Of a stretch of DNA of 64,000 bases, positions 1-9,800 are shown piece after piece (the first letter of the stretch is position 1; each line of letters opens with the position of its first letter). Position numbers and translations under genes: made by a program. The notes beneath the pieces are model-generated. The model was given only the letters and a program-made list of their open reading frames with translations. It was not told the DNA's origin and did not search any database. The DNA comes from Pseudomonas crudilactis (GTDB taxonomy: Bacteria; Pseudomonadota; Gammaproteobacteria; Pseudomonadales; Pseudomonadaceae): the NCBI RefSeq assembly GCF_013433315.1, contig NZ_WXVV01000027.1, forward strand, positions 36,924 through 100,923. The letters run 5' to 3'.

Positions 1-17
1 AAGGTGGGTCGATTCAT
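1..17 (-). CDS. Start of a divergent gene running off the left edge (unidentified)
   Basis: On the minus strand an AAAGGAG Shine-Dalgarno sequence sits about 6 nt before an ATG whose first base is position 17. The reading frame (Met-Asn-Arg-Pro-Thr) leaves the window after five codons. The strong ribosome site is the only evidence, and nothing can be said about function. If real, this gene is divergent from the MFS transporter and shares the roughly 330-bp intergenic region that holds the palindrome at 149-168. Confidence 0.35.
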
Positions 18-148
18 GGTCTGCTCCTTTTACAGCGCTTGCCTCGGGACACTGGATGCAGTCGTCGGGTCTGAGCAATGTTCTCAACCTGCGAGTTCCT
101 GCCTGGGTAACGTTGGGTATATGAATGCGCTTTGTTGGGAGACGAAGC

Positions 149-168
149 ACCTGTCAGGTCTGACAGGT
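149..168. promoter_or_regulatory. 20-bp lux-box-like palindrome
   Basis: The sequence is ACCTGTCAGGTCTGACAGGT: two perfect 9-bp half-sites around a 2-bp centre. Length and outline (CT-N12-AG inside 20 bp) match lux/las boxes bound by AHL-type LuxR proteins. A site for another LuxR-type HTH regulator is equally possible. It lies between a divergent gene start at position 17 and the MFS gene at 350. A 19/20 copy is at 59075-59094. The rest of positions 18-349 shows no gene I can support. Confidence 0.6.
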
Positions 169-349
169 ACGCATGATTTGCGACGAATGGTTGCGTTGCC
201 AACAGCAGGCGGCTGAAGCTTCAAGGGTGAAAAAACGGCACCGGCTTCCGGCTTTTGCATTTCAGGCCTTCACATTCCACCAACAATTCCCTGCTTCCAC
301 GCCTCCCGGCGCTATGGCAACTTGGCGGCCCTTGATGAGGCTGCAACCG

Positions 350-1522
350 ATGGCAAACCCCTACCGCGAATTATTCTCTGCCCCCGGCGCACGCAATTTT
401 GTGCTGGCCGGGATGATTGCGCGCATGCCGATTTCCATGACCGGTATCGGCGTGATCACCATGCTTTCGCAACTCAAGGGCGGCTATGCACTGGCCGGTG
501 CAGTGGCGGCGACGTTTGCCTTGGCCACGGCGTTTTGCGCGCCGCAGGTTTCACGGCTCGTGGACCGCTTCGGGCAGGGAAAAATTCTCCCGGTGTCGGC
601 GCTGCTCGGCGGTGGCGCGCTGTTGATGTTGCTGCTGTGCACACGGTTGCAGGCGCCGACCTGGACGTTGTTCATTTTCGCCGCGCTGGCCGGGTGCATG
701 CCGAGCATGTCGGCGATGGTGCGGGCGCGCTGGACGGAAATCTATCGCGGTCAGCCGCAACTACAGACCGCGTATGCGCTGGAATCGGTGCTTGATGAAG
801 TGTGTTTCATCGTCGGCCCGCCGCTGTCGGTGGGCTTGTGCGTGGCGGTGTTTCCCGAGGCCGGGCCGCTGGCGGCTTTGCTGGCGCTGGCGATTGGCGT
901 GACGGCGTTTGTCGCCCAGCGCAGCACCGAGCCACCGGTGCACCCGCATACGTCTGAACATCACGCCTCGATCATTGGTTCGACTGACGTTCAGTTGTTG
1001 CTGGCCTTGATGATTGCCATGGGCGTTATCGTCGGTGTCATCGATGTGGTCAGCGTCGCGTTTGCCCAGCAACAAGGGCAGCCAGCGGCGGCGAGCATCG
1101 TCTTGTCGGTTTACGCCATCGGCTCGTGCCTGGCCGGTATCGCCTTCGGCGCCATGCGTTCGAAACTGCCGTTGCCGCGATTGTTTTTGTACGGCGGCGT
1201 GGCGACAGCGGTGACGACGTTGCCGCTGTTATTGGCGAGCAATATTTTCGGCTTGTCGGTGGCGGTATTCATCGCCGGGCTGTTCTTCGCGCCGACGCTG
1301 ATTGTGGCGATGGCGTTGATCGAACGCATCGTGCCGCCGGCCAAACTCACCGAAGGTTTGACCTGGCTGGTGACTGGTTTGAGTATCGGCGTGGCCGTCG
1401 GGGCTGCCGGTTCCGGTTGGCTGGTGGATGCCTTCGGTGCACGCAGCGGTTTCTGGCTGGCGATTGCGGCTGGGGCGGTGGTGTTGTGCTCAGCGGTACA
1501 GAGTTATCGCCATCTGAAATGA
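350..1522 (+). CDS. MFS transporter (drug/sugar efflux-like)
   Basis: This is a 390-aa polytopic inner-membrane protein with about twelve hydrophobic segments and a duplicated 6+6 layout, as in the major facilitator superfamily. The A-motif-like loop (RLVDRFGQGK) follows the second helix near residue 70. I chose the ATG at 350 (Met-Ala-Asn-Pro-Tyr) because the frame upstream, open from 173, is polar and atypical, and a GAGG lies about 10 nt before this ATG. The substrate cannot be told from sequence. It ends in a REP hairpin and converges on the SCP2-JmjC gene, so it is probably not part of pyoverdine synthesis. The palindrome at 149-168 is a candidate operator. Confidence 0.8.
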   Translation: MANPYRELFSAPGARNFVLAGMIARMPISMTGIGVITMLSQLKGGYALAGAVAATFALATAFCAPQVSRLVDRFGQGKILPVSALLGGGALLMLLLCTRLQAPTWTLFIFAALAGCMPSMSAMVRARWTEIYRGQPQLQTAYALESVLDEVCFIVGPPLSVGLCVAVFPEAGPLAALLALAIGVTAFVAQRSTEPPVHPHTSEHHASIIGSTDVQLLLALMIAMGVIVGVIDVVSVAFAQQQGQPAAASIVLSVYAIGSCLAGIAFGAMRSKLPLPRLFLYGGVATAVTTLPLLLASNIFGLSVAVFIAGLFFAPTLIVAMALIERIVPPAKLTEGLTWLVTGLSIGVAVGAAGSGWLVDAFGARSGFWLAIAAGAVVLCSAVQSYRHLK

Positions 1523-1531
1523 GAATGTCAT

Positions 1532-1560
1532 TGTGGGAGCGAGCCTGCTCGCTCCCACAG
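1532..1560. repeat. REP palindrome between convergent genes
   Basis: TGTGGGAGCGAGC and its inverted partner GCTCGCTCCCACA flank a short centre. This is the common Pseudomonas REP core, seen again at 3585, 47451 and 54398. It sits between the convergent stops of the MFS and SCP2-JmjC genes and can form a hairpin in either transcript. Confidence 0.85.
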
Positions 1561-1571
1561 GATTTGCAGTG

Positions 1572-2705
1572 TTACCAGCCCCGTCCCGAATTCACCCAGA
1601 AATTCACCGACAGTGAAGTCGACACCGACTCCACCTGATGGAACCAGCCTTCCGGCAGGAACAGCAAATCCCCGGCCTCCAGCGTCACCCGCAGAAATGT
1701 CACGTCCCGAGCGGCGGGGAAGCGCTCGTAGTCCGGCGCATCCGGGTTGAAATCACAGCCATCCAGACCTCCCTTGGGCGCCGTCGACCAGGTGCCCAAG
1801 GCTTCACGATGATGCGGCGCGGCGAGGGTGAAGGTCTTCTGCCCCCAGACCTGCGCAAACAGATTGTCGGTGTCATCGCGATGCAGGGGTGTCAGCGTCC
1901 CTTTCGGCCCGATCCAGATTCGCGGCGGAATAAACAGCGCGGTGTCGAAGTAGGGCGGGTACTTGATCTGTTGCATCAACTGCGCCGGCAGGATGTTGTT
2001 GCCCATGTAGGCTGGCGGCTCGCCATCGGCGCCCTTGACCGCCGGTTTGTCCAGCGAGGCGATGAAGTCGGCCATCGACGTGGAGCGGAAATCACGCTCG
2101 GTGGAGAAGGTTTTCTTCACGTAATCGCCATGGCGGGTGATGCCTTGCAGCTCGGCGAAATGCACCAGCGATTCTTCGCGGCTGAGCTTGAACAGTGGCC
2201 AGTCGTGCAGCGCATTGCTGATCACCACCGGAATGCCATTGGGCAGATAGCGGCTTTTGAACTCGTTGACCGACAGATCACTGCGCGCAAGGCGTTCGAC
2301 GCTGCTTTGGGTCGGCAGGCTGGCGGTGAGTTTTTCGCTGAAGCGCGGCGGTGTCGGGTAGCGCTTGTTCATGTCGACTTTTTCCGCCACGGCGCGACCG
2401 TGCATCGCATGTTCGATGATCTGCGGCAGCATCGTTGCCAGGCCCATGTTGCCGCCGATCTTCAGGCGCCCGCTGGCGAACAGCTCTTCAACGTTGGCCA
2501 TGCCGCTCATGATCCCGAGGAAATCGCGCTCGGCGACTTCAATGGTCACGTCCGGGCTGGCGTGGCGTCCGGGCACGGTGCGGCTGCTGGCCTTGACCTC
2601 GGACCAGTAGGCCTGCTGCGGACCAAACACGAATTGAAAAACGCCTTCGATGCCGACGGCGCCGGCATTGGCGAACAGTTTGCCCAGGATGCTCTGCAGG
2701 TCCAC
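1572..2705 (-). CDS. SCP2 sterol-carrier / JmjC (cupin_8) fusion protein, putative iron-starvation-induced dioxygenase
   Basis: A 377-aa soluble protein with no signal peptide. Residues about 10-105 look like an SCP2/lipid-transfer fold. Residues about 140-377 look like a cupin_8/JmjC domain of the FIH type. A facial Fe(II) triad is visible: His275-x-Asp277 (in PLHRDDTDN) and His356 (in EGWFHQVES). The start is GTG with GAGGGA 5 nt upstream. The family suggests a 2-oxoglutarate/Fe(II) oxygenase acting on a protein or bound lipid-like substrate; the real substrate is unknown. It is divergent from pvdG, and its promoter region holds a perfect PvdS-type box (2743-2766), so I infer membership of the pyoverdine regulon. 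It is not one of the standard pvd genes I know. Confidence 0.75.
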   Translation of the reverse strand: MDLQSILGKLFANAGAVGIEGVFQFVFGPQQAYWSEVKASSRTVPGRHASPDVTIEVAERDFLGIMSGMANVEELFASGRLKIGGNMGLATMLPQIIEHAMHGRAVAEKVDMNKRYPTPPRFSEKLTASLPTQSSVERLARSDLSVNEFKSRYLPNGIPVVISNALHDWPLFKLSREESLVHFAELQGITRHGDYVKKTFSTERDFRSTSMADFIASLDKPAVKGADGEPPAYMGNNILPAQLMQQIKYPPYFDTALFIPPRIWIGPKGTLTPLHRDDTDNLFAQVWGQKTFTLAAPHHREALGTWSTAPKGGLDGCDFNPDAPDYERFPAARDVTFLRVTLEAGDLLFLPEGWFHQVESVSTSLSVNFWVNSGRGW

Positions 2706-2742
2706 GGTGATCCCTCATTATTGGTTTTAGCCTGAACAGTTA

Positions 2743-2766
2743 ACGAGCGCCTGTGGGGGGAATTTA
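2743..2766 (-). promoter_or_regulatory. PvdS iron-starvation box for the SCP2-JmjC gene
   Basis: On the minus strand the sequence reads TAAAT, 16 nt, CGT, an exact match to the PvdS (ECF sigma) promoter consensus. It lies about 40 nt upstream of the GTG at 2705. Confidence 0.7.
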
Positions 2767-2777
2767 CTGGTCGCTGA

Positions 2778-2802
2778 CTAATTTGCCTGGCGCCGGATCC
2801 GT
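2778..2802 (+). promoter_or_regulatory. Iron-starvation box for pvdG (one mismatch)
   Basis: CTAATT, 16 nt, CGT: one mismatch to CTAAAT-N16-CGT. It ends 33-36 nt before the pvdG start and lies back to back with the divergent box at 2743-2766. Confidence 0.55.
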
Positions 2803-2834
2803 CTCTCTCTACAGATGAATTTTTCGAGGAAAGC

Positions 2835-3572
2835 GTGGTGACCAAGCTGACCCTGCTGTGCCTGCCGTATTCCGGCGCCAGTGCCATGGTCTACAGCCGC
2901 TGGCGGCCGAAACTGCCGCAATGGCTGCATTTGCAACCGGTTGAGCTGCCGGGGCGTGGCGCGCGTTTTGGTGAGCCGCTGCACACCGACATGCGTGCAC
3001 TGGCAATGCAGTTGGCCAAGGAATTGCGCCCGACACTCAAAGCGCCTTATGCGCTGTTCGGCCACAGCCTTGGCGCGTTGCTGGCCTGCGAAATTGCTCA
3101 TGCCTTGCGTGCGCTGGGTTGTCCGGAGCCGGTAGCGATGTTCGCTTCGGGAACCGCGGCGCCGACGATGCGTGCCGATTACGATCGCGGCTTTGCCGAT
3201 CCGAAGACCGACGCCGAGTTGATCGAGCAACTGCGCACGCTCAATGGCACCAGCGAAGAAGTCCTGGCCAACGCAGAGTTGATGAGCCTGACCCTGCCGA
3301 TCCTGCGCGCGGATTTTCAACTGTGCGGCAAGTTCGAGCCGCTGGCGCGACCGCTGCTCAACTGCCCGGTGCATGTGCTCGGCGGCAAGGCTGACCGCGC
3401 CACCACCGAGCAACTGATCGGCTGGAGCAAGGAAACCCGCGGCAGCTTCTCGGTGGACATGCTCGCGGGCGGGCACTTCTTTATCCATGAGCATGAAGCG
3501 AAGGTATTGAAGGTGATCAAGGATCAGCTCGACGTACATCACCGCCGGCATGCCATGGCCGCAACCGCCTGA
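2835..3572 (+). CDS. pvdG: Type II thioesterase PvdG
   Basis: A 245-aa alpha/beta-hydrolase of the GrsT/type II thioesterase family. It carries the PYSGAS motif near the N-terminus, the nucleophile Ser78 in GHSLGA, and His214 in AGGHFFIHE. Such enzymes clear mis-loaded or stalled acyl groups from NRPS carrier domains in the cytoplasm. GAGGA lies just upstream of two tandem GTG codons (2835 and 2838); the second has the better spacing. It precedes the NRPS operon but is separated from it by a REPIN and a second promoter-like motif. In P. aeruginosa pvdG neighbours pvdL, whereas here it sits beside the peptide-chain synthetases and pvdL is outside the window. Confidence 0.88.
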   Translation: MVTKLTLLCLPYSGASAMVYSRWRPKLPQWLHLQPVELPGRGARFGEPLHTDMRALAMQLAKELRPTLKAPYALFGHSLGALLACEIAHALRALGCPEPVAMFASGTAAPTMRADYDRGFADPKTDAELIEQLRTLNGTSEEVLANAELMSLTLPILRADFQLCGKFEPLARPLLNCPVHVLGGKADRATTEQLIGWSKETRGSFSVDMLAGGHFFIHEHEAKVLKVIKDQLDVHHRRHAMAATA

Positions 3573-3584
3573 ATACCGCAGAAC

Positions 3585-3676
3585 CTGTGGGAGCGAGCTT
3601 GCTCGCGAAGACGCAATGTCAGTCAACATCTGTATTGGCAGACATACCGCATTCGCGAGCAAGCTCGCTCCCACAG
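3585..3676. repeat. REPIN (two inverted REP copies)
   Basis: CTGTGGGAGCGAGCTTGCTC at the left and its inverted form ending at 3676 flank a roughly 40-nt spacer. This is a typical Pseudomonas REP doublet between pvdG and the NRPS operon. Confidence 0.9.
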
Positions 3677-3736
3677 GGTGTTTTGCAGATCCGAAATTCC
3701 CCGCTCTGCCTCCCGCCTGACAGTTCTTCTCATTCG

Positions 3737-3760
3737 CTAATTTTTCCGGTCTGCATTCGT
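3737..3760 (+). promoter_or_regulatory. Weak iron-starvation box for the NRPS operon
   Basis: CTAATT, 15 nt, CGT: one base mismatch and one base short of the CTAAAT-N16-CGT consensus. It lies 56 nt upstream of the NRPS1 ATG. It is the best PvdS-like candidate in the 140 nt after the REPIN. Confidence 0.45.
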
Positions 3761-3815
3761 TTTATAGGGATGACGTGCCTTTGTGCTTCCTGCCTACTGA
3801 TCCGGATGCTGAGAA

Positions 3816-6800
3816 ATGAATGCTGAAGACTCCTTGAAACTTGCTCGCCGGTTTATCGGGTTGCCCCTGGAAAAGCGCCAGATGTTCCTCGCGGCCCTGC
3901 AAAAGGAGGGCGTGGATTTCGCCCGGTTTCCGATCCCGGCCGGGATCGAAGCCGAGGATCGTCAGGCGTTGTCCTACGCGCAGCGACGCATGTGGTTTCT
4001 CTGGCAACTCGATCCGCAGAGCGGCGCCTATAACCTGCCGGGCGCAGTGCGCCTGAGCGGTCGCCTCAACCTTGCCGCGCTGGAGCAAGCCTTCGCCAGC
4101 CTGGTCGAGCGTCACGAAACCCTGCGCACGGTGTTCCAGCGCCAGGCTGATGACAGCCTGTTGCAGGTGCCGGCCACGGCGCCGCTGATGATCAGGCATG
4201 AAGATTTCAGTGCATTGCCGGCCGGCGAACGTGAGCAGGCCGTGGTGCAGGCCGCCGAACAGCAATCGGTATTGCCGTTCGATCTGGCCGTCGGTCCGCT
4301 GCTGCGGGTGACTTTGCTCAAGCTCGCCGAGCAGGAACATGTCCTGTTGCTGACCCTGCACCACATCGTTTCCGATGGCTGGTCGATGAACGTATTGATC
4401 GACGAATTCATCCGTTGCTATGACGCATTCGATGCCGGTCAGCAGCCGCAACTGGCCGCGTTGCCGATCCAGTACAGCGATTACGCCTTGTGGCAGCGCC
4501 GCTGGCTCGAAGCGGGCGAACAGGCGCGCCAACTCGATTACTGGCAAGCACAACTGGGCGACGAACACCCGGTACTGGAACTGCCGCTGGATCATTCGCG
4601 TCCGGCGATGCCGAGCTATCGCGGCACTCGCTATGAATTCGCTGTCGATGAACAACTGGCCGAGCAACTGCGCAACACCGCGCAGCAGCATCAAGTCACG
4701 TTGTTCATGTTGTTGCTCGGCGCCTTCAACGCGTTGCTGCATCGCTACACCGGCCAGACCGACTTGCGCGTCGGCGTGCCGATTGCCAACCGTAACCGTG
4801 GCGAAATCGAAGGGCTGATCGGCTTCTTCGTCAACACCCAGGTGCTGCGTACCCGACTGGACGGGCAGACGCGGGTCGATGACCTGCTGCGCGCGATCAA
4901 GGAAACCGCGCTTGGCGCTCAGGCGCATCAGGATCTGCCGTTCGAACAACTGGTCGAGGCACTGAAACTGGAGCGCAGCCTCAGTCACACGCCGCTGTTC
5001 CAGGTGATGTACAACCACCAGCCGCAAGTGGCCGATATCGCCAGTCTCAGCACGGCGTCCGGCCTGGTGCTCGACAGCCTCGACTGGCAGAGCCGCACCA
5101 CCCAGTTCGACCTGACCCTCGATACCTATGAGAAGGGCGGCAAGTTGCACGCGGCGCTGACGTACGCCAGCGACTTGTTCGAGGCTTCGACCATCGAGCG
5201 CATGGCCCGCCACTGGTTGCGCTTGCTCTCGGCCATGGTCGCCGATCCGGCGCAACGCGTCGGCGAATTGCCGCTGCTGGAAGCCGAGGAACAGCACACG
5301 CTGGTGCACGACTGGAACAACGCTCACGCGGTTTATCCGACCGAAACACCGATCCATCAACTGATCGAAGCGCAGGTCGCGCGCACGCCGAATGCGCCGG
5401 CGCTGGTGTTCGGCGAGCAGACCCTGAGCTACGCCGAACTGGATGCCCGCGCCAACCGCCTCGCGCATCTGCTGGGTCAACAAGGCGTGCGGGCCGACAG
5501 TCTGGTCGGTGTTTGCGCCTTGCGCTCGGTGGAAATGGTTGTCGCGCTGCTGGCGATTCTCAAGGCTGGCGGCGCTTATGTACCGCTGGATCCGGAGTAC
5601 CCGCAGGAACGTCTGGCGTACATGATCGAGGACAGCGGCATCACCTTGCTGCTGACCCAGGATGCTTTGCGGGCATCGCTGCCGACTGACGGCGTGCAGG
5701 TCATCACGCTGGATCAATCGGGCCTGCTCGACCGCTACAGCGATAGCCGCCCGAACGTCAGTGTCGATCCGCTGAACCTGGCTTATGTGATTTACACCTC
5801 GGGTTCCACCGGCAAACCGAAAGGCGCCGGCAACAGCCACGCGGCGCTGGTCAATCGCTTGTGCTGGATGCAGGAAGCGTACGCGATCGACGCCAGCGAT
5901 TCGGTGTTGCAGAAAACCCCGTTCAGTTTCGACGTGTCGGTCTGGGAATTCTTCTGGCCGCTGCTGACCGGCGCGCGTCTGGTGGTTGCTGCGCCAGGTG
6001 CGCACCGCGATCCGCTACAACTGATCGACATCATCAATCGCCACGGCATCAGTACGTTGCACTTTGTGCCGTCGATGTTGCAGGCGTTCATCCACGAGGC
6101 GGGTGTCGAAAGCTGCGTGGGCCTCAAGCGCATCGTCTGCAGCGGTGAAGCACTGCCGCTGGATGCGCAACTGCAAGTGTTCGCCAAACTGCCGAACGCC
6201 GGCCTCTACAACCTCTACGGCCCGACCGAAGCGGCGATCGACGTGACCCACTGGACCTGCGTTGACGAAGGCTCGGACAGCGTGCCGATCGGCCGGCCAA
6301 TCGCCAACCTGCGCACCCACGTCCTCGACGCCGAGTTGCTGCCGGTGCCAAGTGGCGTGGCTGGCGAACTGTATCTGGGCGGCGCCGGTCTGGCGCGCAG
6401 TTATCACCAGCGTCCGGCGCTGACCGCCGAGCGATTTGTACCGTGCCCGTTTCACCACGGCGCGCGCCTGTACCGCACCGGTGACCGTGTGCGCCAACGT
6501 GCCGACGGCGTGATCGAATACCTCGGTCGTCTCGACCATCAAGTGAAACTGCGCGGTCTGCGCATCGAGCTGGGTGAAATCGAAACCCGCCTGATGCAGC
6601 ATCCGCTGGTGCGCGAAGCGGTGGTGCTGGTGCAGGGTGGCAAGCACCTGGTGGCGTACCTTGTGCTGGAACAGGCTCAGCCGGACGAACAGTGGCAGCA
6701 GGACGTCAAGGCGTGGCTGCTCGGCAGCCTGCCGGAATTCATGGTGCCGACCTACCTGATGACGCTGGCCAAACTGCCGGTGACTGCCAACGGCAAACTC

Positions 6801-9800
6801 GACCGTAAAGCCTTGCCGCAACCGGATGCGGCGCCGCAAGAAGCGTTCGTCGCGCCGCAGGATGCGCTGCAAAAAGCCCTGGCGGCGATTTGGCAAGACG
6901 TGCTGGGACTCGAGCGCGTGGGTCTGGAGGACAACTTTTTCGAACTGGGCGGTGACTCGATCATTTCGATTCAGGTGGTCAGCCGTGCGCGGCAGGCCGG
7001 GATTCGTATCAGCCCGCGCGACCTGTTCCAGTACCAGACCGTGCGCAGCCTCGCGCTGGTTGCCACGCTGGATAATCAGACCTCGGTGGATCAAGGGCCG
7101 GTGACCGGCGACGCCGTGCTCGGGCCAATTCAACAGCATTTCTTCAGCCGCGCGATGCCGCTGCGTGAACACTGGAACCAATCGCTGCTGCTGACCCCAC
7201 GCGACACATTGAACGCGCAGTGGCTCGATGCCGCACTCGCTCAGGTGATCAATCATCACGACGCCTTGCGCCTGCGCTTTGTCGAAAGCGCCGAAGGCTG
7301 GCAGCAAAACCATGGCCCGCTGGTGGACAGTGTTGATCTGTGGTTGCGTGACGCCGAGTCGGCGGAACAGTTGCAGGCGCTGTGCAATCAGGCTCAACGC
7401 AGTCTCGATCTGCAAAACGGTCCGCTGCTGCGCGCACTGCTGGTGACGCTGGCCGATGGCACTCAGCGCCTGGCGTTGATCATTCACCATTTGGCAGTGG
7501 ACGGCGTTTCCTGGCGGGTGTTGCTGGAAGACGTTCAGCAGGCGTACGAGCAATTGGCGGCGGGCGGCGGCATTCAGTTGCCGGCCAAAACCAATGCCTT
7601 CCAGAGCTGGACCGCGCGTCTGGAAAGCGCTGCTGCACGCTTCGATGAACAACTGGATTACTGGAAAATCCAGCATCAGGGCGCGACGGACCTGCCGTGC
7701 GAGCGTCCCGATGGCAGCTTGCAAAACCTGCATGGCGAGAAAATCGAATGGCGCCTCGACGCCGAGCGTACCCGTCAGTTGCTGCAACAGGCGCCGGCGG
7801 CGTATCGCACGCAAGTCAATGATCTGTTGTTGACTGCACTGGCACGCACCATCAGTCGCTGGACCCGCCAGCCCGGCACGTTGATCGAACTGGAAGGGCA
7901 TGGCCGCGAAGACCTGTTCGATGACATCGACCTGACCCGCACCGTGGGCTGGTTCACCAGTCTGTTCGCGGTCAATCTGACGGCCACCAATGATCTCGAC
8001 GGTTCGATCAAGGCGATCAAGGAGCAACTGCGCGCGGTGCCGGACAAAGGTCTGGGCTACGGCGTGCTGCGTTATCTGGCGGCGCCATCGGTGCGCACCG
8101 AACTGGCAGCGTTGGCGCCGCCACGGATTACCTTCAACTACCTCGGCCAGTTCGACCGTCAGTTCGACGACGCGGCGCTGTTCGTGCCGTCCGCTGAAAC
8201 CAGCGGCGTTGCGCAGGATCCGGCCGCGCCGTTGGCCAACTGGCTGACGCTGGAAGGCCAGGTCTATGGCGGTGAGCTGTCGATGAGCTGGGGCTTCAGT
8301 CGCGAGATGTTCGACAGCGCGACCGTGCAGCATCTAGTCGATCAATACGCGCTGGAACTGCATGCGCTGATTGAACATTGCTGCACGTTGCATGCCGCGC
8401 AAGCAACGCCATCGGACTTCCCGCTGGCCCGCGTGACCCAGGCACAACTGGATGGGTTGCCGGTGCCGGCAGGTCAACTCGATGATGTTTATCCGCTGTC
8501 GCCGATGCAACAGGGCCTGCTATTCCACACCCTTTATGAACAAGCGGCGGGTGAGTACATCAACCAGTTGCGCGTCGACGTGCAAGGTCTCGATCCCGAG
8601 CGTTTCCGCGCCGCGTGGCAGGCCACCGTCGATGCGCAGGACATTCTGCGCAGTGGATTCGTCTGGCAGGGTGAGCTGACGCAGCCGGTGCAGATCGTCC
8701 ACAAGCAGGTGCAACTGCCGTTCAGCACGCTGGACTGGCGCGACCGCGACGATCAGCCGGCAGCGCTCGCCGCGCTGGCCGATGCCGAGCGTCAGCAAGG
8801 TTTCGATCTGAGCAGTGCACCGTTACTGCGACTGCTGCTGGTGCAAACCGGTGCCGAGCAATGGCACCTGATTTACACCCATCACCACATCCTCATGGAC
8901 GGTTGGAGCAACTCGCAGTTGCTCGGCGAAGTGTTACAGCGCTACAGCGGCCGCACGCCCGCGAATGGCGGCGGACGTTATCGCGATTACATCGCCTGGC
9001 TGCAACGTCAGGACGGCCAACTCAGTGAAGATTTCTGGAGCGGCCAATTGGCTGCCCTGCAAGAGCCGACCCGGCTGGCGCGCGCGGCCACCGCTGGCGA
9101 GAAGCAGAGCGGCCATGGCGATCACTACCTGACGCTGGACGTGCAGCGCACCCAGGCGCTGGAAACCTTTGCCCGCCAGCAAAAAGTCACCGTCAACACC
9201 TTGGTGCAAGCGGCGTGGCTGCTGTTGCTGCAACGCTATACCGGCCACGAAGCTGTGGCGTTCGGTGCGACCGTGGCCGGGCGGCCGGCGGATCTGCCGG
9301 GCATCGAGCAGCAGGTCGGCCTGTTCATCAACACCTTGCCGGTCATCGGCGCGCCGCGTCCGGATCAAACCGTTGGCAGCTGGTTGCAAGCGGTTCAGGC
9401 GCAGAACCTCAGCCTGCGCGACTTCGAGCACACGCCACTGGCGGACATCCAGCGTTGGGCCGGGCAGGGCGGTGAAGCGCTGTTCGACAATATTCTGGTG
9501 TTCGAAAACTACCCGATTGCCCAGGCGCTGAGTCAGGCCGGGCAAGGGCTGACATTCGGTGATGTCGGCAATCTCGAACAAACCCATTACGCGCTGAGCG
9601 TGGCGGTCACCCTCGGTCAGCAGTTGGCGTTGCACTACAGCTTTGATCGCGGCCAGTTCGCCAGCGATGTCATCAAAGGTATCAGTGCGCACCTGTTGCA
9701 ATTGCTTGAGCAGTTTGCCCTGTCGGCGGAGCGCAACCTCGGTGAAATCGCCTTGGCAGATGCCCAAGAGCAGGCGCGCCAGCAAGCCGAAAACCACCCG

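Noticed and set aside
1638..2735. A 365-aa plus-strand frame opposite the SCP2-JmjC gene
   Set aside because: The minus strand encodes the metal triad and a good ribosome site; this frame has neither.
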